Of a stretch of DNA of 64,000 nucleotides, positions 23,507-35,524 are shown in pieces. This stretch comes from Lepidurus packardi (lineage: Eukaryota; Arthropoda; Branchiopoda; Notostraca; Triopsidae), in assembly GCA_023053545.1 (NCBI GenBank), contig JAKZAN010000141.1, positions 1-64,000 of the forward strand, written 5' to 3'. Each line of letters begins with the position of its first letter. Position 1 is the first letter of the stretch. The notes under the pieces are model-generated. The model made no database searches. It saw nothing but the letters and a program-made list of their open reading frames with translations, and had not been told where the DNA came from. Position numbers and translations under genes: made by a program.

Positions 23507-26500
23507 ATGGAGACTTTAACTCAAATTGACCCCCGCCGCAACGCACTCATTTCGATCGTTGATCTGTACCAGAAAAGGACCAAGACTGATGAAGTCGATT
23601 TCCTAATCACTCAGTCCAATGTCCCAAAGCATTGGATCTGTGATACCGCTGTCACCAATCTCACTCGTGGAATCAAAGGCGACTAATAAGACATCAAGTT
23701 CAGAGAGGAAGTCTTCGGGAATAATCGCCGGGATCCTCCTATTCCTCCAGGCTTCTTCGAATTGTTCTGTGAGGCATTGAGCGACTTTGTACTGAGAATC
23801 CTGATCGTGGCGAGTTTTTTGTCGATAGCTATATAAGGTAAAAAGAGTCTTAGTATCTTAACACCATCATCATGTTTTTCTGTAGTCGGTACTGCCAAGC
23901 CTGATCACCGCTCTACTGCTTGGATAGAGGGTTTCGCAATCCTAGTCGCTGTGGTTATCTGTGCCACAGTCACGGCTGTTAATGACTACCAGAAAGAGCG
24001 AGAATTCATCAAGTTATATGAAGTTGCAGAAAGTCGCAAGCGCATGACAGTCATAAGAAATGGTGAGCCCAAAGAGATCAACACGCAGGACGTACAGGCC
24101 GGCGATCTCATGATGCTCGCTGAGGGCATGGAAGTACCAGCAGACGGTTATCTAGTAGAAGCATCCGAGGTCACCATGGATGAATCTGCTATGACCGGAG
24201 AGTCCGAATCCATCAAGAAGGATATATTCGAGTAATGTCTGAAGAAAAGAGATGAACTGAAAGATGCTGCCTTCGGAAAACACGATGTACCTTCTCCTGT
24301 CATCCTGAGCGGCACTCGTATCCTCACTGGAGAAGGAAAGATGGTTGTATTGGTAGTCGGAAAAGACTCTTGTTTAGGTAAGATTCAAGAACTGATTACT
24401 CAAAAAGAGGATGAAGAAACTCCCTTGCAGCAGAAGCTTGAGAAGCTCGCCAAGGATATCGGCAAGTTTGGCCTGGTGTCAGCTATAGTCATAGTGGTAG
24501 TCTTGTTTATTAGATTCGGTATTGAGAAGGGTGTCAACAAGAACTTTGACTCGTCCACAGATGTAGCCGAAATGCTGGGCTATATTATCCTGGGAATCAC
24601 GGTTATCGTGGTGGCGATTCCAGAAGGCCTGCCATTAGCTGTCACCCTCTCACTGGCCTACTCCGTCAAGAAAATGTTAATCGATAACAACCTGGTGCGC
24701 AAGATGGAAGCTTGTTAGACTATGGGCGGTGCCAACACTATTTGCTCCGACAAGACAGGCACCCTCACCCTCAACAGGATGACTATCACAGCCTACTACA
24801 ACTCTACCTATCATCATGTCAACCTAGCAAGCCCCACTGAAACCAGGAAATAGATGACTCAGGAGTTCGGGAAATTGTTTGATATCAACTGCTGTGCCAA
24901 CTCCACCGCTATCTTACGTCCTGAAATTAAGGGAAGTTCCACAGAAACTGCTATGCTCCAGATGATATAGGGATGGGGACAGAAGTATGAGCCGATCCGA
25001 GAAGAATATCCTGTTATCAAGAGGTTCCCTTTCAGCTCCAAGCGAAAGAGAATGTCGACCATCGTCCAACTTGGACGAGAAAAGACTTTGCTCATTAAGG
25101 GCGCATCTGAAATTGTGCTAGAAGGATGCAAAACCTGGTACAATGATAGAACGGCACAGATTGAACCCCTTAGTCGCGAAATCATGGATGAAATTAACAG
25201 GAACATCTTAAAGATGGCAAATTCTTCCCTGCGTACTCTTTGTTTGGCCTACAGACCACTCGTTGGTGACGAGGATCTCGAAACTAAAGATGTGAGAGGA
25301 GTTCATCGAGTCGAAACTTAGAACTTAGTCTTCTTAACTATCATCGGTGTGAAGGATATCCCGCGTCCAGAGGTGCCTTAAGCAATCCAAAAGTGTGCAC
25401 GCGCAGGTATTAGGGTGCGTATGGTGACTGGCGATAACATCCATACCGCTCGAGCCATCGCTAGATAAGTTGGAATTATCAAGGATGACAAAGTTTCTCT
25501 GGTAATGGAAGGCCCTGAGTTCATTTCGAGAATCGGAGGTGTGGTTTGTTCGAAATGCCGCACATAGAAATGCTAATGCGAAAGAAATCAGAAAAAAGCT
25601 GAGGAGAAGAAGGTGGAGCTTAGGGTGGACGAAGTCGCCAATATGGACGAGTTCAAACGCATCGTTGAACATCTAGACGTACTCGCTCGCTCCCGACCAG
25701 AAGATAAATACGCCCTGGTTACAGGTTTAAAAGCGATGGGGGATGTTGTGGCAGTCACTGGCGACGGCACCAATGACGCCCCAGCCTTGACCAAAGCCGA
25801 TGTGGGCTTTGCGATGGGGAAAACAGGGACCCAAGTGGCTCGTGAAGCTTCCGACATCATTTTGCTAGATGATAATTTCAACTCAATCGTGAGAGCCGTG
25901 ATCTGGGGGAGAAACGTATATGATGCGATCCGAAAGTTTGTGCAGTTCCAGCTCACTGTCAATGTAGTAGCAGTTGGAATCACCCTTATTGGTGCTGTGA
26001 TCATCAAGCAGGAAATTCTGCGTCCCATCCAGATGCTCTGGATTAACCTAATTATGGATACTTTGGCGGCCCTGGCTCTTGCTACTGAGCCTCCCACTGA
26101 ACTTCTTCTGGACAGGCCTCCTCACCCTCGAGACCAGTACATCATCAACAAAAAGATGCTTAAGTTTATCATCGCCCAAGCTAGTTTCCAAATGGTAGTT
26201 ATGCTTGTGTTGGTCTTCGCGGGCGAATACTTCATTCCTTAGTTTCCGGATGCGTTTGACTCAGTGTTGGGGACGAATCTGAGCCATAAGTACCGGAATG
26301 GAGTAGTAGCAGGAGGCACTGTGCGCAGTGGGAGATTCTACAACGTATCTGGGTCTGACGACTACCACGCCATCTACCAGTAGCACCACGTGTACTCGCG
26401 ACACTTCACCTTTATCTTCAACACCTTCGTATTGATGCAGGTGTTCAATTTCATAAACGCGCGAAAACTAAACGACGAGGTACATTCAGATCATTTCTAA

Positions 26501-26809
26501 TCTCTCACCTTAAATAAAATATAGATTAATGTTTTCAGCGGCATCTGCAGTAATTGGTTGTTCCTCGCCATCCTAGCCATCATCTTCGCGCTCCAGGTTA
26601 TCATCGTGACCTTCACATCTATCGCCTTCGCAGTATATGGCTACTTCGGGCTCAATGTGCAGCAATGGCTGTTGTCGATAGGAATCGCATCGTTTTCCCT
26701 ACTAGTTTCGGTGGTGTCCAAGGCATTCAATGGCGGATAGAGGGTAGGAACCGTATCGCCCAAAGCAATCGACAATTCACTAGCTCGGCCGGTGTTGACC
26801 TCGGCGTGA
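23507..26809 (+). CDS. Plasma-membrane-type Ca2+-transporting P-type ATPase (P2B)
   Basis: Three exons (23507-23837, 23886-26479, 26525-26809), introns 48 and 45 nt, give 1069 residues. Features in order: two N-terminal helices, actuator TMTGES-type loop ([10 protein letters not shown]), helix 4 with IPEGLPLA, phosphorylation motif CSDKTGTLT (Asp399), KGASE in the nucleotide domain, hinge [10 protein letters not shown], then helices 5-10. The PEGLP motif and the order of helices place it in the PMCA (P2B) group, which exports Ca2+ from the cytosol. A UAG codon supplies the conserved Glu of ACETMGGA just before the phosphorylation site. The C-terminal tail after the last helix is short (about 30 residues), so the long autoinhibitory calmodulin-binding tail of animal PMCAs is absent or reduced. 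Confidence 0.95.
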
Positions 26810-27053
26810 GGCGCGAGAAAAGAGACGAAGAAAGATGTTATTGTTTTATATCAATGATTTTATTATTGTATTAGTAATGAAGCTTGGTATTTTTGGGATC
26901 GAGAAAAGGCTCCACTCATGTCATTATTATTACTTGTCACTCCCAAAGGATCTACTACTATTATACTACGGTTGACTCATATTCGTACCTTTACCTATCT
27001 GATCTCCCTATCTTTCCCATTCCTATTATTTGTTCTATCTACACCATATAACG

Positions 27054-28096
27054 ATGTCTCATCAGTCCCTACCCTCTCATCGTTGCTTCCTTTGCCAACA
27101 CCTATGCTGCCTTGAAGATCCCTCCCACTTCGGAATTACTCAATAATCGTTTCGATCCCTGGTACGATCGAAGAGGCAGTCTGACCCTCAGTTTATCAAA
27201 CTCTAGCAAATGACATCCAAAGTGATGAAGAAGCAGGCCCGGCTCTATGGATGCGACATTTAGGCCCAGAGAGTTAAAATTGACCAGCTTTTTGCAGTTT
27301 TAGGGGTTTGGAGATTTTAATCCTCTCTTGTAAGAATTTCGGGACTGATAAACTTAGTGAGAGGAAATCTCTAAAATCTAGGTTTACAGAGTTGCCAATA
27401 GATCATATGGAGTCTTCAAGACACAGGAGTCTAAGAAGAGCACCTCGCAGGGTTCTACCAAGTGCTGCGGGAAGCCAATGCTAACCTGAACTTTGCTATC
27501 TACGAAGTCCCAGAGGTAAATTCCAATAAATAGTTCGCATGCATTGATGTATTTGGTCTGAGGATTTTGTCTACGATTGCTTTACAGAGGTATTCAGGAA
27601 CCTTGCCACAAGACACCCAATAAACTGCGAAAGTAAACTTCATAATGCCATCAGATTACCCCTCCGCCCTGAAACCGAAGTCTCTGACTTTATCCATATC
27701 TGCTCGCTCCCCATTTATCTCTATCGCACAGAGGTTAATTTGTCGATGCTCACCCTGCATGACCAAGATGTTCTTGACTGCGCGCCCCAACTCCTGCGCA
27801 TGCCCAACCTACGCACTCTTTCTATCAAAAGCAATAGACTAACCAAGATCGGCTTCCAAGTCCTCAGCAACTGCCTCCCTGCACTGACCTCTCTAGATGT
27901 TAGTGAGAGCAGGGGACTAACGAAAGATGGGTTGGAACACATAGTTAAAAAGATGTCAAAACTTGATCACTTATATCTGAACAAAAATAACTTATCCGAT
28001 CTGTAGGCATGCAACATTGCAGAGCATCTGCCAGAGTTGCGTGTCCTATTTCTGGATAACACTAACATAAGTGGACAGGAGCTGAGAAATTGGTGA
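27054..28096 (+). CDS. Leucine-rich-repeat protein, 3' end apparently frameshifted
   Basis: Two exons (27054-27515 and 27590-28096, intron 74 nt) give 322 residues up to a TGA. The second exon carries leucine-rich repeats of the ribonuclease-inhibitor type (LRTLSIKSNRLTKIGF, LTSLDVSESRGL, LDHLYLNKNNLSDL, LRVLFLDNTNISG). Just before the TGA the repeat pattern continues in a different frame (KLVTSLRNLRVLSLK) to a TGA at 28201-28203, so one base appears missing near 28074. This is a sequence error, a broken gene or a frameshifting site. The first exon has no clear family and includes weaker stretches, and alternative frames there also look partly coding, so the 5' part is uncertain. LRR proteins of this type bind other proteins. 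Confidence 0.45.
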
Positions 28097-28395
28097 CCAG
28101 CCTGCGTAATTTGCGTGTTCTATCACTAAAGATGAGCAAAGTGAGTCTTTCAGAAGGGAGGAAACTGGCAAGTTTAGGATGGACTGGTCACTTGGAGTAT
28201 TGATGTATTCTGGATAGGCTAATAGTAGTGATCTATATGCGACTAATTAGATTGGAGACGAGAAGCATGGCGATGGAACAAAGAATTTGTTGTGTTGGAA
28301 TGGGATATACATGGGAGATTTGCTATAACTAAGGGGTGCTCGATTGAATATTCGGACATCAGTATTGTCTATAAATCTAAAACTAGCAGTGTGCC

Positions 28396-29580
28396 ATGAG
28401 TGTTTTCAGATCCAAAGCTAACTCTTTCTCCGATAAGAAAGTCAGTGAATCCATGATTCTCGGCGCCTCGCGACAGAGCACCGAGCAAAAAGCCAGTGGC
28501 CTCTCCCGCAAACTCACCTCCTCCTTCACTGAATCTAATAAAAAACAGTCCAAAAGCATCAAAATCGGCTAGGCCAACTTCCGGTAGAGCCTTATCACCA
28601 TCAGCCACCAGACCCTAGGCGAAGCATCGGCCGACTTACTGGTGACGATCAGCAAGTACCTCAAATTGCCGAGCGAGTCCTTCGACTCGGCAGTGTACTC
28701 GCTGATCGTGCAGATCGAATACAAGAAATAGACATTCGACACCAGCACGCAGCTCAAACACGTGGAGCGGGAAATCATCGAGGAGATCGTGCGCAAAAAG
28801 CACCCCGTTCACAAGATTATCTACGACATCTGGTACAAGTATATGAGCAATCGGTACGACCCTGCCACGGTCGAGAAGAAGCTAAAGGGCACGAAAGTCC
28901 TCAAGAATCGTTTCGCCCAGGACATCCACTCTTTTTGCTCTTTTGTCTGCAATGTGGTTTACTACTTGTTCGCCAGCTGGTTCTACGTGCTCGAAAAGAA
29001 GACCAAAAATATCTATGATCGTCTCTACGGAGAATTCATACCCAATCTGGTCACAATGCACGCTGGCTGGGAACCCATCTACAAAAATATCCTCATCTGT
29101 TTTGGCTAGACGCCCTGCCGTCTCAACCGCAACCAGTAGCCGGAAGACCCTCTCTTCGACATAGCCCCTCAATTCAGCTGCCAGTATTCCGATAAGGCTC
29201 CCTTTGCGGCCACCATTGAAGTCATGACTGGACTCTATAATGAATACGTCCCCAAAAGGAAGATAGATAAACTGAAGAAGCTAGCGTTGGCTGTAAAACA
29301 AGAAATTAAGGACTATCAAGACAAACTGATAGCGGATAAAAAGCTAAAGGAGGAAGAAGAAGCGGATGTCGACAACCAGGCCACAATCTACGCTTATTCG
29401 ATTCTGAAGAGTGGCAAGGATGGGCTCAACGAGTGCCTCGACTATCTGGAGATGTTTTATCATGATGAGGCGAGCGACAGCTGTCCAGTGCTAAGCGACA
29501 ACGGGGTCAACCACCTGATGACAACGATTCGGATGGGCGCACTGTACCTGAAGCAGGAAGACGAGAAGCTGGGGAACTGA
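28396..29580 (+). CDS. Unrecognised 394-aa protein
   Basis: A single frame with several UAR codons and a TGA stop. The first 60 residues are Ser/Lys-rich and probably disordered. The rest is mainly helical, with a hydrophobic but not clearly membrane-spanning stretch near residue 185 (FVCNVVYYLFASWFYVL), a charged helix rich in Lys and Glu near residue 315-330 and an acidic C-terminal helical part. I cannot assign a family. It is followed by the peroxiredoxin gene 284 bases downstream on the same strand. Confidence 0.7.
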
Positions 29581-29864
29581 GATATAGTTGTGTGTGGGCA
29601 TGAGTAGAACTTGGAAAGACGTTGATGGAGAAGGTATGAGTATGAATATAAATATAAGTCAAATATGATGGGAAGTAAAACCATGGCTTAAGTTTAACAT
29701 CAGGAAATGGCTGTTCATGTGGCAAGGGTGTCATTCATTCTAGAATATCGTCATACGCGATGCATCCATATTTCGGTACACGTATCCCTTACTTTAAAAC
29801 GAGCCACTGTTCTTTCCTCCTCAGATTAATTATTCAATACCCAGAAACCAGAACATATCCTCAA

Positions 29865-30470
29865 ATGCAACACACCGCTGTCGTCAGACACCCCGCCCCT
29901 CAATTCACCGCTGTCGCCTGGACTGGCTAAGACTTCAAGGAGATCAGTCTCAAGGACTACAAGGGAAAGTATGTCGTCCTCTTCTTCTGGCCCCTCGACT
30001 TCACTTTCGTCTGCCCCACTGAGATCATTGCCTTCAGCAACAAGGCCAAGGAGTTCAGAGACGCTGGCATCGAGATCCTCGGCTGCTCCGTGGACTCCCA
30101 GTTCACTCACATGGAATACTGCAAGAAGCCTAGAAACAAGGGTGGTCTCGGAAACATGGAATTCCCCCTTATTGCTGATCTGACCAAAAGCATTGCTAAG
30201 AGCTACGGCTGTCTTATCGAGAATGAGGGCGTGGCTTTCAGAGCTACTTACATCATTGATGATAAGGGCATCGTGAGACACATCAGTATCAATGACCTGC
30301 CCGTGGGCCGCAACCCCGACGAGACATTGAGATTGGCCAAGGCCTTCCAGTACACGGATATCCACGGTGAGGTGTGCCCCGCGAACTGGACCCCCGGAGC
30401 CAAGACCATGGACACGAAGGGCCTGGACTCCGAGAAGAATGCCGCTGTCTTCGGCGCACTTTCTTCATGA
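29865..30470 (+). CDS. Typical 2-Cys peroxiredoxin
   Basis: 201 residues, single exon, one UAG codon near residue 22. The peroxidatic cysteine is Cys50 in FTFVCPTE and the resolving cysteine is Cys171 in GEVCPANW. Both are spaced as in AhpC/PRX1 enzymes, which reduce peroxides using thioredoxin. The GGLG motif of the sensitive eukaryotic type is present, but the usual C-terminal YF helix is not; the protein ends FGALSS. This could make it more resistant to over-oxidation. No targeting sequence is visible, so it is probably cytosolic. Confidence 0.95.
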
Positions 30471-30604
30471 TTGTCTTATTTCTGATCCGGCAATTATAAG
30501 GATATTTTCATCTATTCTTCAAATATTCGCCCACATATTAAAATATAATTAAAAGGTCGGCTCTACGACTATCCGACTTTGAAACACATTTACTCAGCCT
30601 CACC

Positions 30605-31018
30605 TCAGTCATCTCTCTTCTTCACGTACTGGTCCTTCCCGTACAAGATCTGGATCCAGGACTTGCGTAGCTTCGTAGGGTTTCCACTGCTTGCGACGAT
30701 CGTTGGCTATATCATTTTGGGCTCGCCCTGTGCTGCCCAGTACTGGTCCTCCATATTTTCGCGCATAAGTTCATACTTTTCGGGTTTGAAGAACAGGTAG
30801 TCGCATAGTTTGCAACCTAGTACAAAGCCAGCTATGCCGGCTACGTTGAAGAAGACGAGAGACTTGGAGTAGAATCGCCGTAGGATGGGTTCCGGGACTG
30901 AAACCTGGGGTTTTTGGAGAGTGGGGACTGGCGCTTTGGTGTAGATGTTGATGCGGGGTTGGGCAGGCTTATTGGTAGAGGGAGTATCATTTGGTTGATG
31001 ATTATTTTTAGATGACAT
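30605..31018 (-). CDS. Small single-helix membrane protein, family unknown
   Basis: 137 residues with one UAG read as Glu, ending in TGA at 30605-30607. The first 45 residues are polar and Pro-rich. One membrane helix at about residues 53-72 (LVFFNVAGIAGFVLGCKLC) is followed by a charged tail with a YWAAQGEPK segment. The pattern of a polar N-terminus, one helix and a charged tail occurs in small mitochondrial inner-membrane subunits, but there is no sequence match I can name. It is convergent with the peroxiredoxin gene. Confidence 0.6.
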
Positions 31019-31339
31019 GGCTACACGGTGTGATGTGTTTATTTATTTTTATAACAGATCTGCAGTTTTTAAATTGCTATCTCTGAAAAGTAGCGATGCT
31101 ACCAGAAACAAGCTCATGATGAAGAGATGTCGACGTGACTCGCAGGATCGTTCCTCCGCCATGGCCATCATCCCGCAGTCTCTACCTCCAACATCATCCA
31201 ACAGGTTTACGCAACTTTAGGCCGAGTCCATTGTTTTTGATGCCACCGCACAAGCCTCCATTTATCTTGGCTCCTGGCGTTCGATGTCTTCCTGGTCCAG
31301 AAAGTTATAATTATATTATCAATTACTGCAACACGGCCT

Positions 31340-33789
31340 ATGATCAAAACTATCAAACAGTTTTTCGCATCCGATCTCCCCACCCAGGACCACGACGCTC
31401 GGCGACCAGACAAAATGGTCCATACCAAACTCCCCAATGGAGCTCTATATACTGGTACTCACTTTTCTCTGACTCCAGGTCGCATCGTCAACGGCAAACT
31501 ATAGGGTCTCGGCACTCTCGTCTATGAGAATGGCGAGCGCTACGAAGGCTAGTTCCACAACGGACTCAAGCACGGCAAAGGCAAATACTACTATATCCGC
31601 GGGGAACTCTATATTGGGGACTGGTTCGAAAACAAGAAGCACGGTCGCGGACAGTACTTCTACGAAAATGGGCAGCGCTACAGCGGCTAGTTCTTCAATA
31701 ACATGAAGCATGGAAAGGGCACCCTTGTGGAGGCAGATGGTTCCGAGTTCAAGGGTATCTTCTACTAAAACAAGAAGCATGGGTAGGGTGAGTACTACGA
31801 TGCCATGTCCAAGAAGTGCTACACTTAGGTCTACGAAATGGGACAGCTCCTGGAGCGGATTGAGAAGGAACCCACCGCAGATATTGCCACCCAATAATTA
31901 ATGCACCGAAAAAGTACACAGCTTAACCATCTTTACAGATTTTCTGAATGGTCCTTCTTTCTTCCTCCGTCTGCATCCGCTGTGCTGGCTCCCATGCTCA
32001 GTACGGGATGTTGTGACTGGAAGATATTACCGAGTCATCAGATACAATCCTAAACCCCGCTGAGAGATTGCATCAGTCTGCAACCGTTGGACTTGGAAAT
32101 ATCGAGCACAGGTCGATGGTGGACTAAATCGATGTTGCCAGCTTCGATGTAGACCCAGGCTCAGGCATCAGTCCAATCAGACCACAGCTGAACACTCAGG
32201 TCCCCAAGGTCAACACTATCGACCACAGCATCAGTCTGCATTCTATTGACTATGCTGAGAGTACTTCTCAGAACAAGGCATTCAGTCCAAACTCAAAGGC
32301 ATTTCATAGTAGCACCTACTTGTCGATTACAAAACCGAGTAATACATGGTTTCTAACGTCCTTATTTGTACTATTTGTTTTTGACCCGAGTAGTCCTTTA
32401 GTGGAACAAAGATGACGTTGTGAGCTGGCTGGACTCGCTAGGCTATAATGACTACTGCGAGCGTTTCCGGAGAGAGAACATCACGGGTTCAGTTTTAGTG
32501 GAGCTAACCGAAGCAGAATTGAAGAGTCTAGAAGTCGTGCTCGGCGACAGAAAGGATCTGACGAGAGAAATCAAGATGCTGGCGTTAATTTTCAAAAAGC
32601 AGTGCTTCAGAGATTTCAAATAGTTCAAGAGCATCGACTTTGAGAGTTTCAACCTGGAAGATTTGGGCAAACTTACCAAAAAACCCAGCACCCACAGCAA
32701 CAAAGTCATCGAATGTCCACCATCCAGCAACGCCAGTCCCAACTCCGACTAAGATGACACATCGTCCTCTTCGGATGACGAGAACAGCGCTTTAGCTATG
32801 AAGAGACAAGACAGCAGGAACAAGAACAGCCGAAAGAAGTCCCATAAGCACAACAACAATGGAACCAATATCTAGAGTAGCCCTTCATTTTTGATTTGTG
32901 AGTAACTTAATCACCTATAGAAAAGGTTGAGTCTTATCTGAACAAACATGGCATTAAGCTTAACTTTCTCATCCCCAAAGACGAGATAGTCATCACCAAG
33001 TCAATTGGCCAAGGAGGTTATGGACAAGTGTTCCTTGGCAATTGGCTTGGCCAGGACGTCGCTATCAAAAGGTACGTAAAAAAGCAGGGGCTGCGTTACA
33101 GACATATTGGCCATTTCGTGGAAGAGGTACAGCTGATCAACCGGTTGCTGCATCCCAACATTGTATTGTACATGGGGATGCGGATATGCGACAACCAATA
33201 CGAGATGGTGACTGAGTATCTTTCGAAAGGGTCGCTGTTTGACTACCTACATAAGAAGCATCAGAAGTTGAGCGACGAAAGACTTTTCTATATTGTGAAG
33301 GATATTGCTCTGGGCATGACGTATCTGCACGGGAAAAATGTTCTTCACTGCGATCTCAAGTCTTCTAATGTACTGATCGATGAGAGTTGGAATGTCAAAT
33401 TGTGCGACTTCGGGTTGAGTCGCATCAAATCCGCTACAAAGAAGGGGGAAGCACGGCGAGTAGGCACTCCTCACTGGATGGCTCCGTAAATACTGCGGGG
33501 CGAGAAGTACGAATTCGAGTCCGACGTCTACAGCTTCGGAATGGTGGTGTGGGAGCTTCTGAAAGGAGAGATTCCCTACCACAGACTGTCAGCAGCCCAG
33601 ATCATCGGTGTGGTGGGGGACGACGAAAGCCACACGATCTAAGACCCGGTGTCGAGCAACACTACCATGATAAACTTGTTCAAGATGTGCACGAAGAGGG
33701 ATCCAAGAAAACGACCCTCCTTCGCCAAGATAGTGGAGTACCTTGAGACCCACGAGACTCCCTATTTAGGCTAGATACAAAAAATATGA
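31340..33789 (+). CDS. MORN-repeat, SAM-domain and TKL-type protein kinase fusion
   Basis: Five exons (31340-31454, 31479-32000, 32024-32338, 32394-32897, 32921-33789), with introns of 24, 23, 55 and 23 nt, give 774 residues in consistent phase. Residues about 27-165 are MORN repeats (YENGERYEGEFHNGLKHGKG and similar). A linker follows. A SAM domain begins near residue 320 (WNKDDVVSWLDSLGY), then an acidic, Ser- and Lys-rich linker. The kinase domain has GQGGYGQVFLGNW, VAIK, a catalytic HCDLKSSN loop (HCD instead of HRD, catalytic Asp kept), CDFGLSR and GTPHWMAPEIL; it should be active and is of the TKL/MAPKKK type. The APE Glu is a UAA codon. The last intron splits another UAA Glu codon. The MORN-SAM join rests on the 23-nt intron at 32001-32023; without it the two halves would be separate genes. 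Confidence 0.7.
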
Positions 33790-34470
33790 ACAGCATAATT
33801 GCAGTCCAATTATTTCTGATATTTAAAGCGACCCAAAGGAGCCATAGCCATGCAGGAGTTGCATTCTTTGCTCCTCTTTTTTGGCATAATGTTTGCGCAG
33901 ATATTACCATGTTATTCAAACCAATCTAGCTTTCTCATTAGAAAATGAGCAGCAGTCTTAAAAAGGAGTCACGAGGGAGTGGGCAGTAAAAGAGAGGATG
34001 GGAAATGATGAGCCAGAAGTAGACAAATACTCAGTTTGGGGTTGGGTCGAAAAGGCTGTGGTGGGTGTTCAGCAACACGGTGAAGGGAGACCAAAAGTGT
34101 TATGGCAGAGAAAGAAAAAATAATGTTGCTGGGAATTTATAGGGTTCCAATTAATGGGAGTGGGTGCATAAGAGTAGAGCCGATGCTTTAAAGCTAGATA
34201 GATTAGAAAGATAGATGTACATTCCGATGAATAAATAAGATGTGAACCTCAATTTATATTTATGCCACTTTCGAGACGACGTTAATGCATACGAGTGCAA
34301 TCAATCATAAAAGCCACTCATTGATCTAGTAAAGACACGCCATTTTGAACATCTCACCCCCAGCGCATCACTTATCAAACTCCTCTAGTTCTGTCGGTTC
34401 TGCTGTTTCCCTCGTCGTTCGGTCTCTCCTTGCCGCATCTTCCAGTTTGGGCTACAATACCACGCAGCAG
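33790..34470. other. Non-coding region before the telomeric array
   Basis: About 680 bases between the kinase stop and the telomeric repeats. I see no convincing coding frame. In position it looks like a subtelomere. No copy of the Tetrahymena chromosome-breakage sequence was noticed. Confidence 0.5.
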
Positions 34471-34624
34471 TTGGGGTTGGGGTTGGGGTTGGGGTTGGGG
34501 TTGGGGTTGGGGTTGGGGTTGGGGTTGGGGTTGGGGTTGGGGTTGGGGTTGGGGTTGGGGTTGGGGTTGGGGTTGGGGTTGGGGTTGGGGTTGGGGTTGG
34601 GGTTGGGGTTGGGGTTGGGGTTGG
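34471..34624 (+). repeat. Interstitial telomeric repeat array (TTGGGG)n
   Basis: 154 bases of perfect TTGGGG: 25 full copies plus TTGG, without a single interruption. TTGGGG is the telomere repeat of Tetrahymena and other oligohymenophorean ciliates, the class that includes peritrichs. The G-rich strand is on plus, as at the right-hand end of a chromosome, so the array faces as if the DNA to its left ended here. It is not followed by the complementary CCCCAA array expected from a head-to-head chromosome joint. Confidence 0.99.
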
Positions 34625-35524
34625 CCTTATTTCCACAGACTACCCATAAGACTGTACACGCATGAATAGGTGGTTAGACTCGCAGAACTAGTCAACTGCC
34701 ATGGCCCACCCTTATGGTCTCCATAGAGTACCAACCAGAATTCACAATACACCCATTCCCGACTTTCATTGACAATATTTAGATATTTACTTCCTGATTC
34801 TATTCCACCACCATTATTCTAGATTGTCGTCAAGTTAATGGATCTAAGTCACTTTTGGTCTAGCTGGTGGCTCACTCCCTGCCCCTCTGCTCTGACGGAT
34901 AGACCCCAACCCAGCAGACCCAATAAACACGACACCCCAGCACTCCCCATAAATCATCATCTAAACCAAGCATAGCTGGAGAGGACTAGAGCCTTGATCG
35001 ACTAAACTTCATATCGTGCTGGGTTCAATATAGCATTGTAAAAAATAGATACTGAATCGAATATAACGAGAGATAGATGAAGTAAATCCGTTAATCATGC
35101 TCCTGATGCTTCGCGAGTTCTGTCGCGATGCGTAGGAACCTATTTGAGGGAAAATTAAAAAACCTCAATGAAAAAGGGGTTAAATTTACAATCGAGTTTT
35201 CCTTGATCATTTCTCCCTCTGACGGTTGGGAGGTCTTCAGTATACATAATACCACAGCCCTGCAGAAATATTGGATAAAGCACACATGACGCCAAGTGGC
35301 TCAAGCAGAGAGCAACAAATAGCCCACTCCTCCGATTCGTCAGGCCCTATCCCATAGCTTAACTCCCCGCGATTGGCTATGGTTTATAGAATATTAGTCT
35401 GCCTGTTATACGCGCGAATACAGCCTAATTTAGTACCGGTAATAGAATAGACGTCATCCGGCCTCCTGCTCAATAAGTTTCTCGTACCATCTTTTTAAAC
35501 TTTTACTTAAAATATAACCTATAC
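34625..35524. other. Non-coding region after the telomeric array
   Basis: About 900 bases with no convincing gene on either strand. The sequence changes at once from the repeat to unique DNA. It presumably ends in the promoter of the acyl-CoA oxidase gene. Confidence 0.5.

Noticed and set aside
34471-34624. Array as a simple end-to-end joint of two chromosomes
   Set aside because: A head-to-head joint should continue with CCCCAA repeats; the sequence changes directly to unique DNA.
34345-34669. Open frames of Gly-Leu and Gly-Trp repeats, and Pro-Thr on the other strand
   Set aside because: They are translations of the telomeric repeat array and not genes.
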